Source: Paroceanicella profunda
GTDB lineage: Bacteria; Pseudomonadota; Alphaproteobacteria; Rhodobacterales; Rhodobacteraceae
Length of the DNA stretch: 64,000 nt
Reading direction: 5' to 3'
Assembly (NCBI RefSeq): GCF_005887635.2
Contig: NZ_CP040818.1
Coordinates: 3,068,501-3,132,500 of the forward strand
Within the stretch, counting starts at the first letter, position 1; each line of letters begins with the position of its first letter. This document shows, in pieces, positions 20,440-28,745 of this stretch. The notes below the pieces were generated by a model. The model saw nothing but the letters and a program-made list of their open reading frames with translations. It made no database searches and was not told the origin of the DNA. Made by a program: the position numbers and the translations under genes.

Positions 20440-20685
20440 TTGAAAATTCGGACGTTACATAAATCAGACGGATGTATATTGTTTTCAAAGATTCATGCAT
20501 TTAGCGAAATCGCCAGAATACCATTCCAATACCTTTTGAGATCGGGGGCATCGGAAAGGATGAATACCATCTTCCAAATTTGCGTATATTCCGGACACAC
20601 TTTCTCCATGTATGCCCGATGCATACTTCGTAATTTTAAAGCTCTGTTCCTGATTGGTTTCATTTTAATGTATTATTTGAAATAA
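20440..20685 (+). CDS. hypothetical small ORF in AT-rich island
   Basis: An open frame of 81 codons starting with TTG, or of 41 codons from an internal ATG at 20560. The C-terminus is hydrophobic (ALFLIGFILMYYL), enough for one membrane helix. No ribosome site with normal spacing precedes either start, and AT-rich sequence makes hydrophobic frames likely by chance. I do not recognise a family. The stop lies inside a palindrome. It may not be a gene. Confidence 0.2.
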   Translation: MKIRTLHKSDGCILFSKIHAFSEIARIPFQYLLRSGASERMNTIFQICVYSGHTFSMYARCILRNFKALFLIGFILMYYLK

Positions 20686-20776
20686 GATTATAATCAAAAT
20701 GTGCACTATTCATAATCAAAAAAATGAAATTTTTTATAAATAGAAGTATGTCGAAATTTGAAATTGTTACCTTATC

Positions 20777-20884
20777 TTAGAGGAATTTAAAATAAACGTC
20801 AGCACGAAGGAATAGCATATCGTCCACCCAATCTTGATCATCTGCTATGCTGAAATTCTCGAATTTAATCAAATTCTCAGACAT
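20777..20884 (-). CDS. hypothetical 35-residue ORF in AT-rich island
   Basis: A 35-codon ORF begins with ATG at 20884, eight bases after a GAGG element, and ends with TAA at 20777. The product starts MSENLIKFENFSIADDQDW and ends LRADVYFKFL; it is acidic with aromatic residues and no membrane segment. Its amino-acid composition looks like a real protein rather than random AT-rich translation. It could be a genuine small protein or the N-terminal stub of a truncated foreign gene. No family recognised. Confidence 0.35.
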   Translation of the reverse strand: MSENLIKFENFSIADDQDWVDDMLFLRADVYFKFL

Positions 20885-21000
20885 TTATAAACCTCATTCT
20901 ATTCAGGATGAACTGTAGCCGGATTGCCTGGCTGAAGGTCAGGATTGACCGGCAGCCCTTTCCCGCGGACGGGAGGAGCGCCGCAATGAAAGGCGGGCAC

Positions 21001-21528
21001 TCAGCGCTCGTCTTCGCCCTTTCCCAGGCCCATGGCGCGGAACAGCGCGCGCATGGAGCGGGTGATCGCCTCGCGGTCTCCGGCGGCCACTTTCGTGGCC
21101 TTCATGTAGGCCGAGAGCAGCGGTTTCTCCTCGCGGCAGACCACGGCATGCACCGTGTAGCCGGTGGCAGCGGCCGGGCGGGCGGGGAGCGGGCCATCCG
21201 CGGTGCAGGCGCCTCGCAGGGTGGCGGGTCCGGCGCTGCCGTTGTAGACCAGCACCAGCCGGAACGGCTGGTGCGCTCCGGCCTGCCCGGGGGCGACAAG
21301 CGGCATGCGGATGTCGCGCGCCATGCCCGAGGGCAGGGCGATCAGCCCGGCGATATCGCCTTCGCTCATCCCCTCGAAGGGAGTGTTGTGGATCTCCAGC
21401 GCCACGCCGCCGGCGCTGAAGATGCTCGGATCATAGCCGACGTCGCGGATCACGTGGGTGACGACGGTCCCGTCGGGGTCGTCGCAGCCCGCGAGCAGAA
21501 GCGTCAGGGCCAGAAGGGCGCGTCTCAA
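21001..21528 (-). CDS. putative lipoprotein, paralogue of the upstream gene
   Basis: A 175-residue exported lipoprotein with signal peptide MRRALLALTLLLAGC and a lipobox LLAGC (Cys15). The mature part has EIHNTPFEGMSEGDIAGLI, which parallels EMHGTPPRGLSEADFARLM in the gene before it, so the two are tandem paralogues. The start is TTG 21528, overlapping the previous TGA by four bases (TTGA), consistent with translational coupling; no Met start is available before the signal peptide. Function unknown; likely periplasmic, anchored to a membrane. Confidence 0.75.
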   Translation of the reverse strand: MRRALLALTLLLAGCDDPDGTVVTHVIRDVGYDPSIFSAGGVALEIHNTPFEGMSEGDIAGLIALPSGMARDIRMPLVAPGQAGAHQPFRLVLVYNGSAGPATLRGACTADGPLPARPAAATGYTVHAVVCREEKPLLSAYMKATKVAAGDREAITRSMRALFRAMGLGKGEDER

Positions 21529-22022
21529 GTCCGACGCCAGACATTCCGGTCATCGGGGGAGTCGTTCGGCGGGGTGAGCAGCACGTACATCAACTGGTCG
21601 ATCTGCTGTTGCAGGGGCCTGTCCGGCGTCATGCGCAGCGAGGCGCGGCTCACCTGGACAGGCCCGTTGCACAGCGACATGGCCAGCACGTCCGGGTTGT
21701 CGCCCGGCGCCGCCTCCTCGCAGAGCGCGGTGTTCGCGTCGCGGCCGAAGGACACCACGAAGCGCCAGGCGCGCGGCCCGGGGTCCGCCGGCGTGAAGCT
21801 GGTGTACTGGACGCCCGGAGGCGCGCTCATCAGCCGGGCGAAATCGGCCTCCGACAGCCCGCGCGGCGGGGTTCCGTGCATCTCCACCGGCTGGGTGCCC
21901 CCCAGCGGAACCATGCCCGGAGCGGCGAAACTGGGCCGGAAGTCGTTGTTGTAGACCAGGCTCTGCCCGGAGCAGGCGCTGAGCGCGAGCACGGCGAGCG
22001 GCACGGCGAGATAGGCTTTCAT
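21525..22022 (-). CDS. putative lipoprotein
   Basis: A 165-residue exported lipoprotein. MKAYLAVPLAVLALSACSG is a clear lipoprotein signal with lipobox LSAC. The mature part holds two cysteines (TALCEEA and AMSLCNGP) and a segment shared with the downstream paralogue. ATG 22022 follows GGAGACG; an in-frame GTG at 22034 is less likely. It forms a two-gene operon with the overlapping paralogue. I do not recognise a named family. Confidence 0.78.
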   Translation of the reverse strand: MKAYLAVPLAVLALSACSGQSLVYNNDFRPSFAAPGMVPLGGTQPVEMHGTPPRGLSEADFARLMSAPPGVQYTSFTPADPGPRAWRFVVSFGRDANTALCEEAAPGDNPDVLAMSLCNGPVQVSRASLRMTPDRPLQQQIDQLMYVLLTPPNDSPDDRNVWRRT

Positions 22023-22577
22023 GGTCGTCTCCACACATGGGTACAGGACAGCAAATAGCCCCGGATGGCCTGCATGTCACCACATCCGGCGCCACGCCCT
22101 TGTGATCCGCACCACAGACGGTCCGGGTGAAGCCGCCCGGGCACCGGCATCCGGCGCGCGGCGGACCGGCGGAACGCGCCGGGGGACCCGGCCTCCGACT
22201 ATGGCAGGCCGGAACGTGGCGGGCCCGGCCGGCACCGCCGCGAAGCCGTCCGCGCCCAGAGCCCGGAGGCTGCATGCCACGCGCGCCCAGGGGCCGGTGC
22301 CCGGCGCAGCGGCAGCGCCCCGGGGCCGGCGCCGGCGGAGCGGAAGTCGATGCAGCGGGCCTTGCCGGGGTCAGGCGGGCAGGTTGCGGAAGGGGCGAGG
22401 CGAGACCACGCGGAGAGACCGCAACGCCGGCGGGAAGCGCGACAGTGGGGGTGCCGCGGCAGGGATGATCGTGTGCATGATCGGTGGGGGAGCGGAGCAC
22501 GCACTGCCGCCGCCGCATGAGCCTGCAGCCGCTGTCTGGTCGCGGCGGCACATCGCGTGCCGCCGCGACAGGGGAGG
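22023..22577. other. gene-free GC-rich spacer
   Basis: A 555-base stretch between the end of parE and the start of the lipoprotein pair, both on the minus strand. It must contain the lipoprotein promoter. Open frames are low-complexity and overlapping on both strands; none resembles a family. Confidence 0.5.
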
Positions 22578-24575
22578 TCAGACGTCCACCACTTCCGCGA
22601 AGCGGGCATTCTCCGAGATGTACTGGAAGCGCATCTCGGGCTTCTTGCCCATCAGCCGCTCCACGAGATCGCCGGTTTCGCCCGGCTCGTCCTCGTCGAT
22701 GGTCACCTGGATGAGCTGGCGCCGCGCCGGGTTCATCGTGGTTTCCTTCAGGTCCTTCGCGTCCATCTCGCCCAGACCCTTGAAGCGCGAGATCTCGATC
22801 TTGCCGCGCCCGCCGATACCCTCGGCCAGCAGCCGGTCCTTCTCCTCCTCGTCGCGCGCATAGACCGACTTGCCGCCTTGCGTGATGCGAAACAGCGGCG
22901 GGCAGGCGAGGTAGAGGTGGCCGTGGTCGATCAGCGGCCGCATCTGGGTGAAGAAGAAGGTCATCAGCAGCGAGGCGATATGCGCGCCGTCCACGTCCGC
23001 ATCTGTCATGATGATGATCTTGTCGTAGCGCAAATCGTCGAGGCGGAACTTCGAGCCGGGGGCCACGCCGAGGGCCTGGCACAGGTCGTTGAGTTCCTGG
23101 TTCTGGGTGAGCTTGGAGGAGGCGGCGCCCAGCACGTTGAGGATCTTGCCGCGCAGGGGCAGCAGGGCCTGGTTGCGCCGGTCACGGGCCATCTTGGCCG
23201 AGCCGCCGGCCGAATCGCCCTCCACCAGGAAGAGCTCCGTGCCGTCGCGCGTGGAGGTGGAGCAGTCCACCAGCTTGCCCGGCAGGCGCAGCTTCTTGGT
23301 GGCGGACTTGCGCGCCGTCTCCTTCTCGGCGCGGCGGGCGAGGCGCTCCTCGGCCTTCAGCACCATGTAGTCGAGGATGGCCCCGGCGGATTTCGGATCG
23401 CCCGCCAGCCAGTTGTCGAAATGGTCGCGCACGGCCAGTTCCACGAGGCGCTGCGCGTCCGTGGTCGCCAGCCGGTCCTTGGTCTGGCCGACGAATTCCG
23501 GCTCGCGGATGAAGGCCGAGATCATCGCGCAGCCGCCGCCCATCACGTCATCGCGGGTGATGTTGGCCGCCTTGCGGTTGCCGGTGAGCTCGCCATAGGC
23601 GCGGATGCCCTTGAGCACCGCCGACCAGAAGCCGAACTCGTGCGTGCCGCCCTGCGGCGTGGGGATGGTGTTGCAGTAGGAGTTCACGAAGGCGTCGATG
23701 GAGGGGGTCCAGTTGATCGCCCATTCCACGTAGCCCGCGGTGTCCTTGCCGAACTTCTCCGCGAACTGAACCCGCCCGGCGAAGGGCTTGTCGCTGTAGG
23801 TGGAGGCCTTCTCCAGCCGCTCGGCGAGATAATCCGCCAGGCCGCCGGGGAAGTGGAAGACGGCTTCCGTCGGGGTGTCGTCCTTCTCGCCGATCAGCGA
23901 GGGGGCGCATTTCCAGCGGATCTCCACGCCGGAGAACAGATACGCCTTCGAGCGCACCATGCCGATCAGCCGGGAGGGCTTCAGCCGGGCGCTTTCCCCG
24001 AAGATCAGCGCATCGGGGTGGAAGGTGACCGTGGTGCCGCGGCGGTTCGGCGCGGCGCCCACCTTTTCCACCGGGCCCAGCGGCACGCCGCGCGAGAAGC
24101 TCTGGCGGTAGAGCTCGCGGTTGCGCGCCACTTCCACGATCATGCTGTCGGAGAGCGCGTTCACCACCGAGGCCCCCACGCCGTGCAGCCCGCCGGAGGT
24201 GGCGTAGCTCTTGCCGGAGAACTTGCCGCCGGCGTGCAGGGTGCACAGGATGACTTCCAGCGCCGACTTGTTCGGGAATTTCGGATGCGGGTCCACGGGA
24301 ATGCCGCGGCCGTTGTCACGCACGGTGCAGCAGCCGTCGGCGGTGAGCTCCACCTCGATGCGGTTCGCGTGGCCGGCCACGGCCTCGTCCATCGAGTTGT
24401 CCAGCACCTCGGCGACGAGATGGTGCAGCGCGCGCTCATCGGTGCCGCCGATATACATGCCGGGGCGCTTGCGGACCGGTTCGAGACCCTCCAGGACCTC
24501 GATGGACGAAGCGTCATAGGCGGTCTGTGCCGCATCGTCCTGGAAAAGGTCCGCGGGCTCGGTGGTACCTGCCAT
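22578..24575 (-). CDS. parE: DNA topoisomerase IV subunit B
   Basis: ATPase subunit of topoisomerase IV, which decatenates daughter chromosomes. The 665 residues have the GHKL ATPase domain (RPGMYIGGTDERALHHLV, EVLDNSMDEAVAG, VRDNGRGIPVDPHPK, TSGGLHGVGASVVNALS) and the TOPRIM domain (ELFLVEGDSAGGSAKMARD, ALLPLRGKILNV, MTDADVDGAHIASLL). The length and the lack of a GyrB-type insertion favour ParE. ATG 24575 follows GAGGACAG; the open frame continues far upstream through repeat DNA but that extension is not credible. parC is not in the window. Confidence 0.93.
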   Translation of the reverse strand: MAGTTEPADLFQDDAAQTAYDASSIEVLEGLEPVRKRPGMYIGGTDERALHHLVAEVLDNSMDEAVAGHANRIEVELTADGCCTVRDNGRGIPVDPHPKFPNKSALEVILCTLHAGGKFSGKSYATSGGLHGVGASVVNALSDSMIVEVARNRELYRQSFSRGVPLGPVEKVGAAPNRRGTTVTFHPDALIFGESARLKPSRLIGMVRSKAYLFSGVEIRWKCAPSLIGEKDDTPTEAVFHFPGGLADYLAERLEKASTYSDKPFAGRVQFAEKFGKDTAGYVEWAINWTPSIDAFVNSYCNTIPTPQGGTHEFGFWSAVLKGIRAYGELTGNRKAANITRDDVMGGGCAMISAFIREPEFVGQTKDRLATTDAQRLVELAVRDHFDNWLAGDPKSAGAILDYMVLKAEERLARRAEKETARKSATKKLRLPGKLVDCSTSTRDGTELFLVEGDSAGGSAKMARDRRNQALLPLRGKILNVLGAASSKLTQNQELNDLCQALGVAPGSKFRLDDLRYDKIIIMTDADVDGAHIASLLMTFFFTQMRPLIDHGHLYLACPPLFRITQGGKSVYARDEEEKDRLLAEGIGGRGKIEISRFKGLGEMDAKDLKETTMNPARRQLIQVTIDEDEPGETGDLVERLMGKKPEMRFQYISENARFAEVVDV

Positions 24576-25007
24576 ACTGTCCTCGAATCGTTCTTGCCTT
24601 GGGTCCGCAGTAGAGCAGACGGGGCGGTGGAGGTTCAATATCAGGTATGGGTGCGGTGCGCCAACCGCATCCGCTTGACGGCCCGCGCTCGCCGTCTGGC
24701 CGCGGAAAGGCCCGCTCCCCCGCCGGAAGCGGCGCCGCGCGGGACTGTCCGGCCGCCGGATTTCCGCCCGGCGGGGATGCGCGCATCGCGTCGCGGGCCT
24801 CCCTCGCCGGCCCGCGGCGGCGGGAATTGCCAAGGCCCGGCCCGTGCCCGGTGTCCGCCCCCTCCGCCGGTGTCCGGCATCTGCGCCCCGCGCTTGCGCC
24901 AGGCCTCCACGCCCAGTGCCCGCGCCCGGTGTCCCCCCGCAGTGCCACCGTCCGGAGCTAACGCCCGCTGCTCCCCCCACTTGCCCGTGCCCGGTGACCA
25001 GGCACAC

Positions 25008-25043
25008 TGCCCTTGCCCTTGCCCTTGCCCTTGCCCTTGCCCT
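25008..25043. repeat. hexanucleotide tandem repeat (TGCCCT)6
   Basis: Six perfect TGCCCT units are followed by the variants TGCCCG and TGCGCG. A 6-bp period is prone to slippage. It lies 433 bases upstream of the parE start, within the divergent parE/methyltransferase spacer. Confidence 0.95.
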
Positions 25044-25092
25044 TGCCCGTGCGCGTGTCGGTCGCTGCGCGCGGCGCCGGGCAGCAACCTTG

Positions 25093-25393
25093 CCCGGAGC
25101 GTGGAACAGGGGGCGACCGCAGCTTGGAACGGTGATGGTGCCCGGAGGTGCGGAGCGGGCTGGATGCCCGGAGTGCGGAGCAGGGATGGTGACGGCCGTG
25201 CGGAACACGGGCGGTGACCGCAGCGCGGAGCAGGGATGGTGACAGAAGCGTGGAAAAGGAATGGTGACCGCGGCGCGGAGCGCGGATGGTGACAGCAGCC
25301 CGGAATGGGAATGGTGACCGGAGCGCGGAGCGCGGCTGGGGCCCAAGGCGTGGAGCCGGGCTCGCGCCCGGGGCCGTGGAGCGGGGTCGGGGG
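25093..25393. repeat. degenerate 25-bp tandem array, about 12 units
   Basis: Consecutive units of 25 bases (one of 26) start at 25093, 25118, 25143, 25169, 25194, 25219, 25244, 25269, 25294, 25319, 25344 and 25369. A typical unit is CGCAGCGCGGAGCAGGGATG followed by GTGAC. Units at 25219, 25269 and 25319 resemble each other more than the alternating units at 25244 and 25294, giving a 50-bp higher-order period. The period is not a multiple of three, so it is not protein-coding. Confidence 0.88.
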
Positions 25394-25574
25394 CGCGGGC
25401 AGGTGCCGCGTGGCGGAACGGCGGGCGGGGGCCGGCGCGGGCATCGTGCCGCGGCGCGGGCGCTGCGGGCAGGGGCGCGGCGTGGTGCCGGTTGACATCG
25501 CCCCCCGGCGCGTCGGATGAGGGGGCGCACGGCAGCAGGGCCCGGCCCCGGGCGGCCGGATTTCGAGGGCAGGC

Positions 25575-26783
25575 ATGGACCCGGTATCCGAACAGTACGA
25601 GACCTTTCCCTATCCGGAACGGAACCCGAAGGACGAGACGCGGCGGCTGGTGACCGGCTCACCCTCCGCCCCGCGCGAGATCGACCATTTCCTGTTCGGC
25701 GGCGCGCGTGACTGGCGCCAGCCGTTCCGCGTGCTCGCCGCAGGCGGCGGAACGGGCGACGGCACCATCCAGATCGCGCAGCTTCTGGCCGATGCCGGCT
25801 GCCCGGCCGAGATCACCTGGCTGGACCCCTCGCGCGCCGCGCGCGATATCGCGGAACAGCGCGCCGCCCTGCGCGGGCTGGACATCCGCTTCGTCACCGG
25901 CCCGCTGGAGGAGGCCCCGGCGCTGGGGCAGTTCGACTACATCGACTGCTGCGGCGTGCTCCACCACCTCGACCGGCCGCAGGAGGGGTTCGACGCCCTG
26001 GCCCGCGCCCTCGCCCCGGAGGGCGGCATGGGGCTGATGGTCTACGCGCCATACGGCCGCACCGGGGTCTATGCGCTGCAGAGCGCCTTCGGGCGGCTGC
26101 TCGGCGGGGATGCCCCCTCGGCGAAACCGGCGCTCGCGCGCCGAGTGCTGGAGGCGCTGCCGGAGGCGAACTGGTTCCGCCACAACCGCTTCGTCTCCGA
26201 CCACCGCGTCTCCGACGCCGGGCTCTACGACCTGCTCCTGCATGCGCGCGACGTGCCCTTCTCCGTGTCCGATCTCGGCGCGGCGCTGGAGACTGCGGGG
26301 CTGGGGCTGGTCTCCATGCTGGAGCCGGCCCGTTACGACCCGCTGCGCTACCTGCCGGACGACCCCGCGCTGGCCTCCCGCGTGGCCGCGCTGGCGCCGC
26401 TGGAGCGCATGGCGCTGGCCGAGGAACTGGCCGGCGACATCCGCCTGCACGTGGCCTACGTGACCCATGCCGCGCGCGCCGGCAGCGTGCTGGCGAAGGT
26501 CACCCCCGCTGCCGTGCCACGGCTGGTGGGGCTGCCGGCCCGCGCGCTGGCGGAGACGGTGGCGCGGCGCGGCGCCATCACCATCGACTATGCCGGGGTG
26601 AAGCACGTTGTGCGGCTGCCCGGCGCGGCGGCCCGGCTGATCGCCCTGGTGGACGGACGGCCGCTGAGCGAGATCGCACGCGCCGCGGGGCTGGACTGGT
26701 TTGCCTTCGCACAGGCCTGGGCGCCGGTGCATGCCGGGCTCACCGGCTTCAACAAGCTCAACTATTCGCGGACCTTCGGATGA
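25575..26783 (+). CDS. class I SAM-dependent methyltransferase
   Basis: A 402-residue protein with a Rossmann-type methyltransferase domain. Motif I is FRVLAAGGGTGDGTIQIAQ near residues 53-71, the acidic end of strand 2 is ITWLDPS, and FDYIDCCGVLHHLDRP is the post-I/IV region seen in many small-molecule methyltransferases. The C-terminal third (from about residue 290) is an additional domain of unknown role. ATG 25575 is used. Its stop overlaps the next gene by four bases (ATGA), so the two are co-translated. The substrate cannot be inferred. Confidence 0.83.
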   Translation: MDPVSEQYETFPYPERNPKDETRRLVTGSPSAPREIDHFLFGGARDWRQPFRVLAAGGGTGDGTIQIAQLLADAGCPAEITWLDPSRAARDIAEQRAALRGLDIRFVTGPLEEAPALGQFDYIDCCGVLHHLDRPQEGFDALARALAPEGGMGLMVYAPYGRTGVYALQSAFGRLLGGDAPSAKPALARRVLEALPEANWFRHNRFVSDHRVSDAGLYDLLLHARDVPFSVSDLGAALETAGLGLVSMLEPARYDPLRYLPDDPALASRVAALAPLERMALAEELAGDIRLHVAYVTHAARAGSVLAKVTPAAVPRLVGLPARALAETVARRGAITIDYAGVKHVVRLPGAAARLIALVDGRPLSEIARAAGLDWFAFAQAWAPVHAGLTGFNKLNYSRTFG

Positions 26784-27736
26784 GCGGAGAGCCGGGGCAC
26801 GGCGCTGCGCGGGGCGGGGCCCGGCGCGGGCGCGGCGGCGCGGCCTGGCTGCTGGGCGCGCTGGCGCTGGGAGACCTGGGCGCGCTGGGGCTGGGCTTCC
26901 TGGGCGCGTACCACCCGGCGTTCGACTCGCTCTCGGTGTTCCGGATGCAAGGCGGCGTGGCGGGGCTGCTGCTGCTGGCCGGCGCGATGATGCTGCGCGC
27001 GCGCTGGCCGGGGATCCTGGGCGCGCTGGCCTTCCTCGTGTCCCTGGCCGGCGTGCTGCCCTATGCGCTGAACGACGCCGGCGCCGACGCGGGCGCCTCC
27101 GGCTCCGGCCGGCTGAAGCTGCTGAGCTTCAACCTCAACCTCGCGAACCGCGACCCGGCCGCGGTGGAGCGCTGGATCGCCGCCGAGAGCCCGGACGTGA
27201 TCGCGCTTCAGGAAGTTTCCTCCGAGAACGACCGGGTGCTGGCCAACCTGCGCGGCCGCTATCCCACCCAGATGGTCTGCCGCTTCACCGGCTACATCAG
27301 CACCGCCGTGCTCACCCGCCTGCCGATGCAGGAGGGCAGCCTGGGCTGCGCCGAGCAGGAGGGCCTGGCCTGGGCGCGGGTGGAGGGGCCGGACGGGCCC
27401 GTCACCATCGCCTCCCTCCACCTGCGCTGGCCCTGGCCCTATACGCAATCCGCGCAGCTCGACGCGCTGGAGCCGCTGCTGGAGGGGCTGCAACGCCCGG
27501 TGCTGATCTCGGGGGATTTCAACGCGCTGCCCTGGTCGGAAGCGGTGGCCCGGGTGGCCCGGGCCAGCGGCACGCGGCGGGTCGGCGGGCTGGGGTTCAC
27601 GCTTTTCAAGCCGAAGTTCCTTCTGCCCTTGCCGATCGACCATGTGCTGGCGCATCCTGATCTCGCGGTCGGGGGTGTTTCGGTCGGTCCGGATCTGGGG
27701 TCCGACCACCGTCCGGTGCGCGCCCTGTTCCGCTGA
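26780..27736 (+). CDS. membrane-anchored endonuclease/exonuclease/phosphatase family protein
   Basis: A 318-residue protein with an Arg/Gly-rich N-terminus, about three membrane helices between residues 22 and 95, and a C-terminal EEP-fold phosphoesterase domain. Active-site motifs are LLSFNLNLANRDP, IALQEVSSEND (metal-binding Glu), LISGDFNALPWS (Asp/Asn) and LGSDHRPV (catalytic Asp-His). The domain order resembles YafD-type proteins. Its ATG overlaps the methyltransferase stop. Substrate unknown; it could cleave nucleic acids, phospholipids or inositol phosphates on the far side of the membrane. Confidence 0.83.
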   Translation: MSGEPGHGAARGGARRGRGGAAWLLGALALGDLGALGLGFLGAYHPAFDSLSVFRMQGGVAGLLLLAGAMMLRARWPGILGALAFLVSLAGVLPYALNDAGADAGASGSGRLKLLSFNLNLANRDPAAVERWIAAESPDVIALQEVSSENDRVLANLRGRYPTQMVCRFTGYISTAVLTRLPMQEGSLGCAEQEGLAWARVEGPDGPVTIASLHLRWPWPYTQSAQLDALEPLLEGLQRPVLISGDFNALPWSEAVARVARASGTRRVGGLGFTLFKPKFLLPLPIDHVLAHPDLAVGGVSVGPDLGSDHRPVRALFR

Positions 27737-27781
27737 GCGGCCGCCGGGGGTGGCGGCGCTCCCCTGTCCGAAGGTCATCCC

Positions 27782-28669
27782 ATGGATCCCACGCATCTCG
27801 ACCGCCTGCCGATTCTGCCGTTCATGGATGCGCGCACCGCCACGGCGCCCGGGGTTCAGCCGCTGGACCCGGCCGCCTGGCTGCGCCGCGACAGCGCCTT
27901 CGCCGCGCAGATGGCGGTGCGCGACGGGCTGATCACCGGTGAGCGGCGCGCCGAAGTGGTCCAGCAGGCCGACTGGGGCCTGCCTGCCGCGCGCGAACTG
28001 CTGGAGACCGTGCTCGCGGCCATCGCCGCGGACCCGGGCTACACCCGCAGCGGTGACCGGGTGACCCGGCCCGACGGCGCGGAGATCGACCTCACCGCCA
28101 ACGGCCCGCTCGCCACCATCGGCCGGCTGGTGCAGGAGGATTTCCTCGTGCTCGAACGCCGGGAGGAGGAGGCCGAACACCACCTCGGCGGCGGCGTGCT
28201 GTGCTTTCCCTCGCGCTGGTCGCTGCAGGAGAAGATGCGCCGCGGGCTGCTGGCCATCCATGAGCCGGTGAGCTTCTACGAGGAGACGCTGTCCCGGCGT
28301 GTGCAGCGCTTCTTCGACGCCATCCGCCCGGGCCGGCCGCTGTGGCGGGCCAACTGGGTGCTGCACACCTATCCCGAGCTGTTCCAGCCGATCTCCAAGG
28401 CGAACCGGCAGCGCAACTTCGACCAGCCCGACCTGTGGCTGCGCGTGGAACGCCAGACCCTCAGCCGCCTGCCCGAAACCGGCGCGGTGGTCTTCACGGT
28501 GAAGACCGACGTCGCCCATCTCTCCAGCCTTTCGGCCGAGGAGGGCAGCGTGATGATGGCCGCCTTCCGGGCCCTCCCGGCGGCGGAGTATGATTACAAG
28601 GGCGGAGACCGGATGCTCGCCCGGCTGGTGGAGACGTTCCCGGAGGGCGCGGTCCGGGAAAACGCATGA
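27782..28669 (+). CDS. heme-dependent oxidative N-demethylase-like protein (DUF3445)
   Basis: A 295-residue protein of the DUF3445 family; characterised relatives form the heme subunit or domain of an oxidative N-demethylase acting on methylamine-type substrates. Segments supporting this are LVQEDFLVLERREEEAEH, VLCFPSRWSLQEKM, IHEPVSFYEETL and RANWVLHTYPELFQP. The ATG at 27782 lies 45 bases after the EEP gene on the same strand, so the three genes may form one operon. No partner oxidoreductase is adjacent, so the reaction here is uncertain. Confidence 0.82.
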   Translation: MDPTHLDRLPILPFMDARTATAPGVQPLDPAAWLRRDSAFAAQMAVRDGLITGERRAEVVQQADWGLPAARELLETVLAAIAADPGYTRSGDRVTRPDGAEIDLTANGPLATIGRLVQEDFLVLERREEEAEHHLGGGVLCFPSRWSLQEKMRRGLLAIHEPVSFYEETLSRRVQRFFDAIRPGRPLWRANWVLHTYPELFQPISKANRQRNFDQPDLWLRVERQTLSRLPETGAVVFTVKTDVAHLSSLSAEEGSVMMAAFRALPAAEYDYKGGDRMLARLVETFPEGAVRENA

Positions 28670-28745
28670 ACTGAGCGGGTTGCGCCGCGCTCTTGATCCG
28701 TGATGTGAACGGCGATGCGCGGCGCTCGGGCGGCGGCCGGCCCGC

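Larger units (their letters stand above)
20345..20910. other. AT-rich island in a GC-rich chromosome
   Basis: A stretch of about 565 bases is strongly AT-rich (for example 35% G+C in 20401-20460 and 22% in 20701-20760, counted directly) while both flanks are around 70% G+C. It contains several perfect palindromes: 20384-20400 (7-bp arms), 20673-20685 (6-bp arms) and 20686-20695. Two short ORFs are listed separately. No integrase, transposase or terminal repeat was seen. It is probably a horizontally acquired remnant or a regulatory AT-rich element. Confidence 0.8.
24576..25574. other. 1-kb gene-free, repeat-dense spacer
   Basis: No gene supported between parE and the divergent methyltransferase. 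The stretch contains a hexanucleotide array and a roughly 300-base array of 25-bp units, both listed separately, with more degenerate repeats around 24840-24960. Long frames exist on both strands, but they translate repeats such as alternating Ala-Leu or Gly-Gln and look like artefacts. Confidence 0.7.

Noticed and set aside
20908..21954. Plus-strand frame opposite the lipoprotein pair, with a GGGAGGAG element before an ATG at 20986
   Set aside because: The minus-strand genes have two clear lipobox signal peptides and paralogy; the plus-strand product is His/Gly-rich with no motif.
24576..25346. N-terminal extension of ParE containing a Gly/Gln- or Ala-rich repeat tract
   Set aside because: The extra 257 codons translate the hexamer and 25-bp arrays; ATG 24575 has a good ribosome site and matches the family N-terminus.
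25093..25393. CRISPR array
   Set aside because: Units are head-to-tail without spacers, repeats are degenerate, and no cas gene is present.
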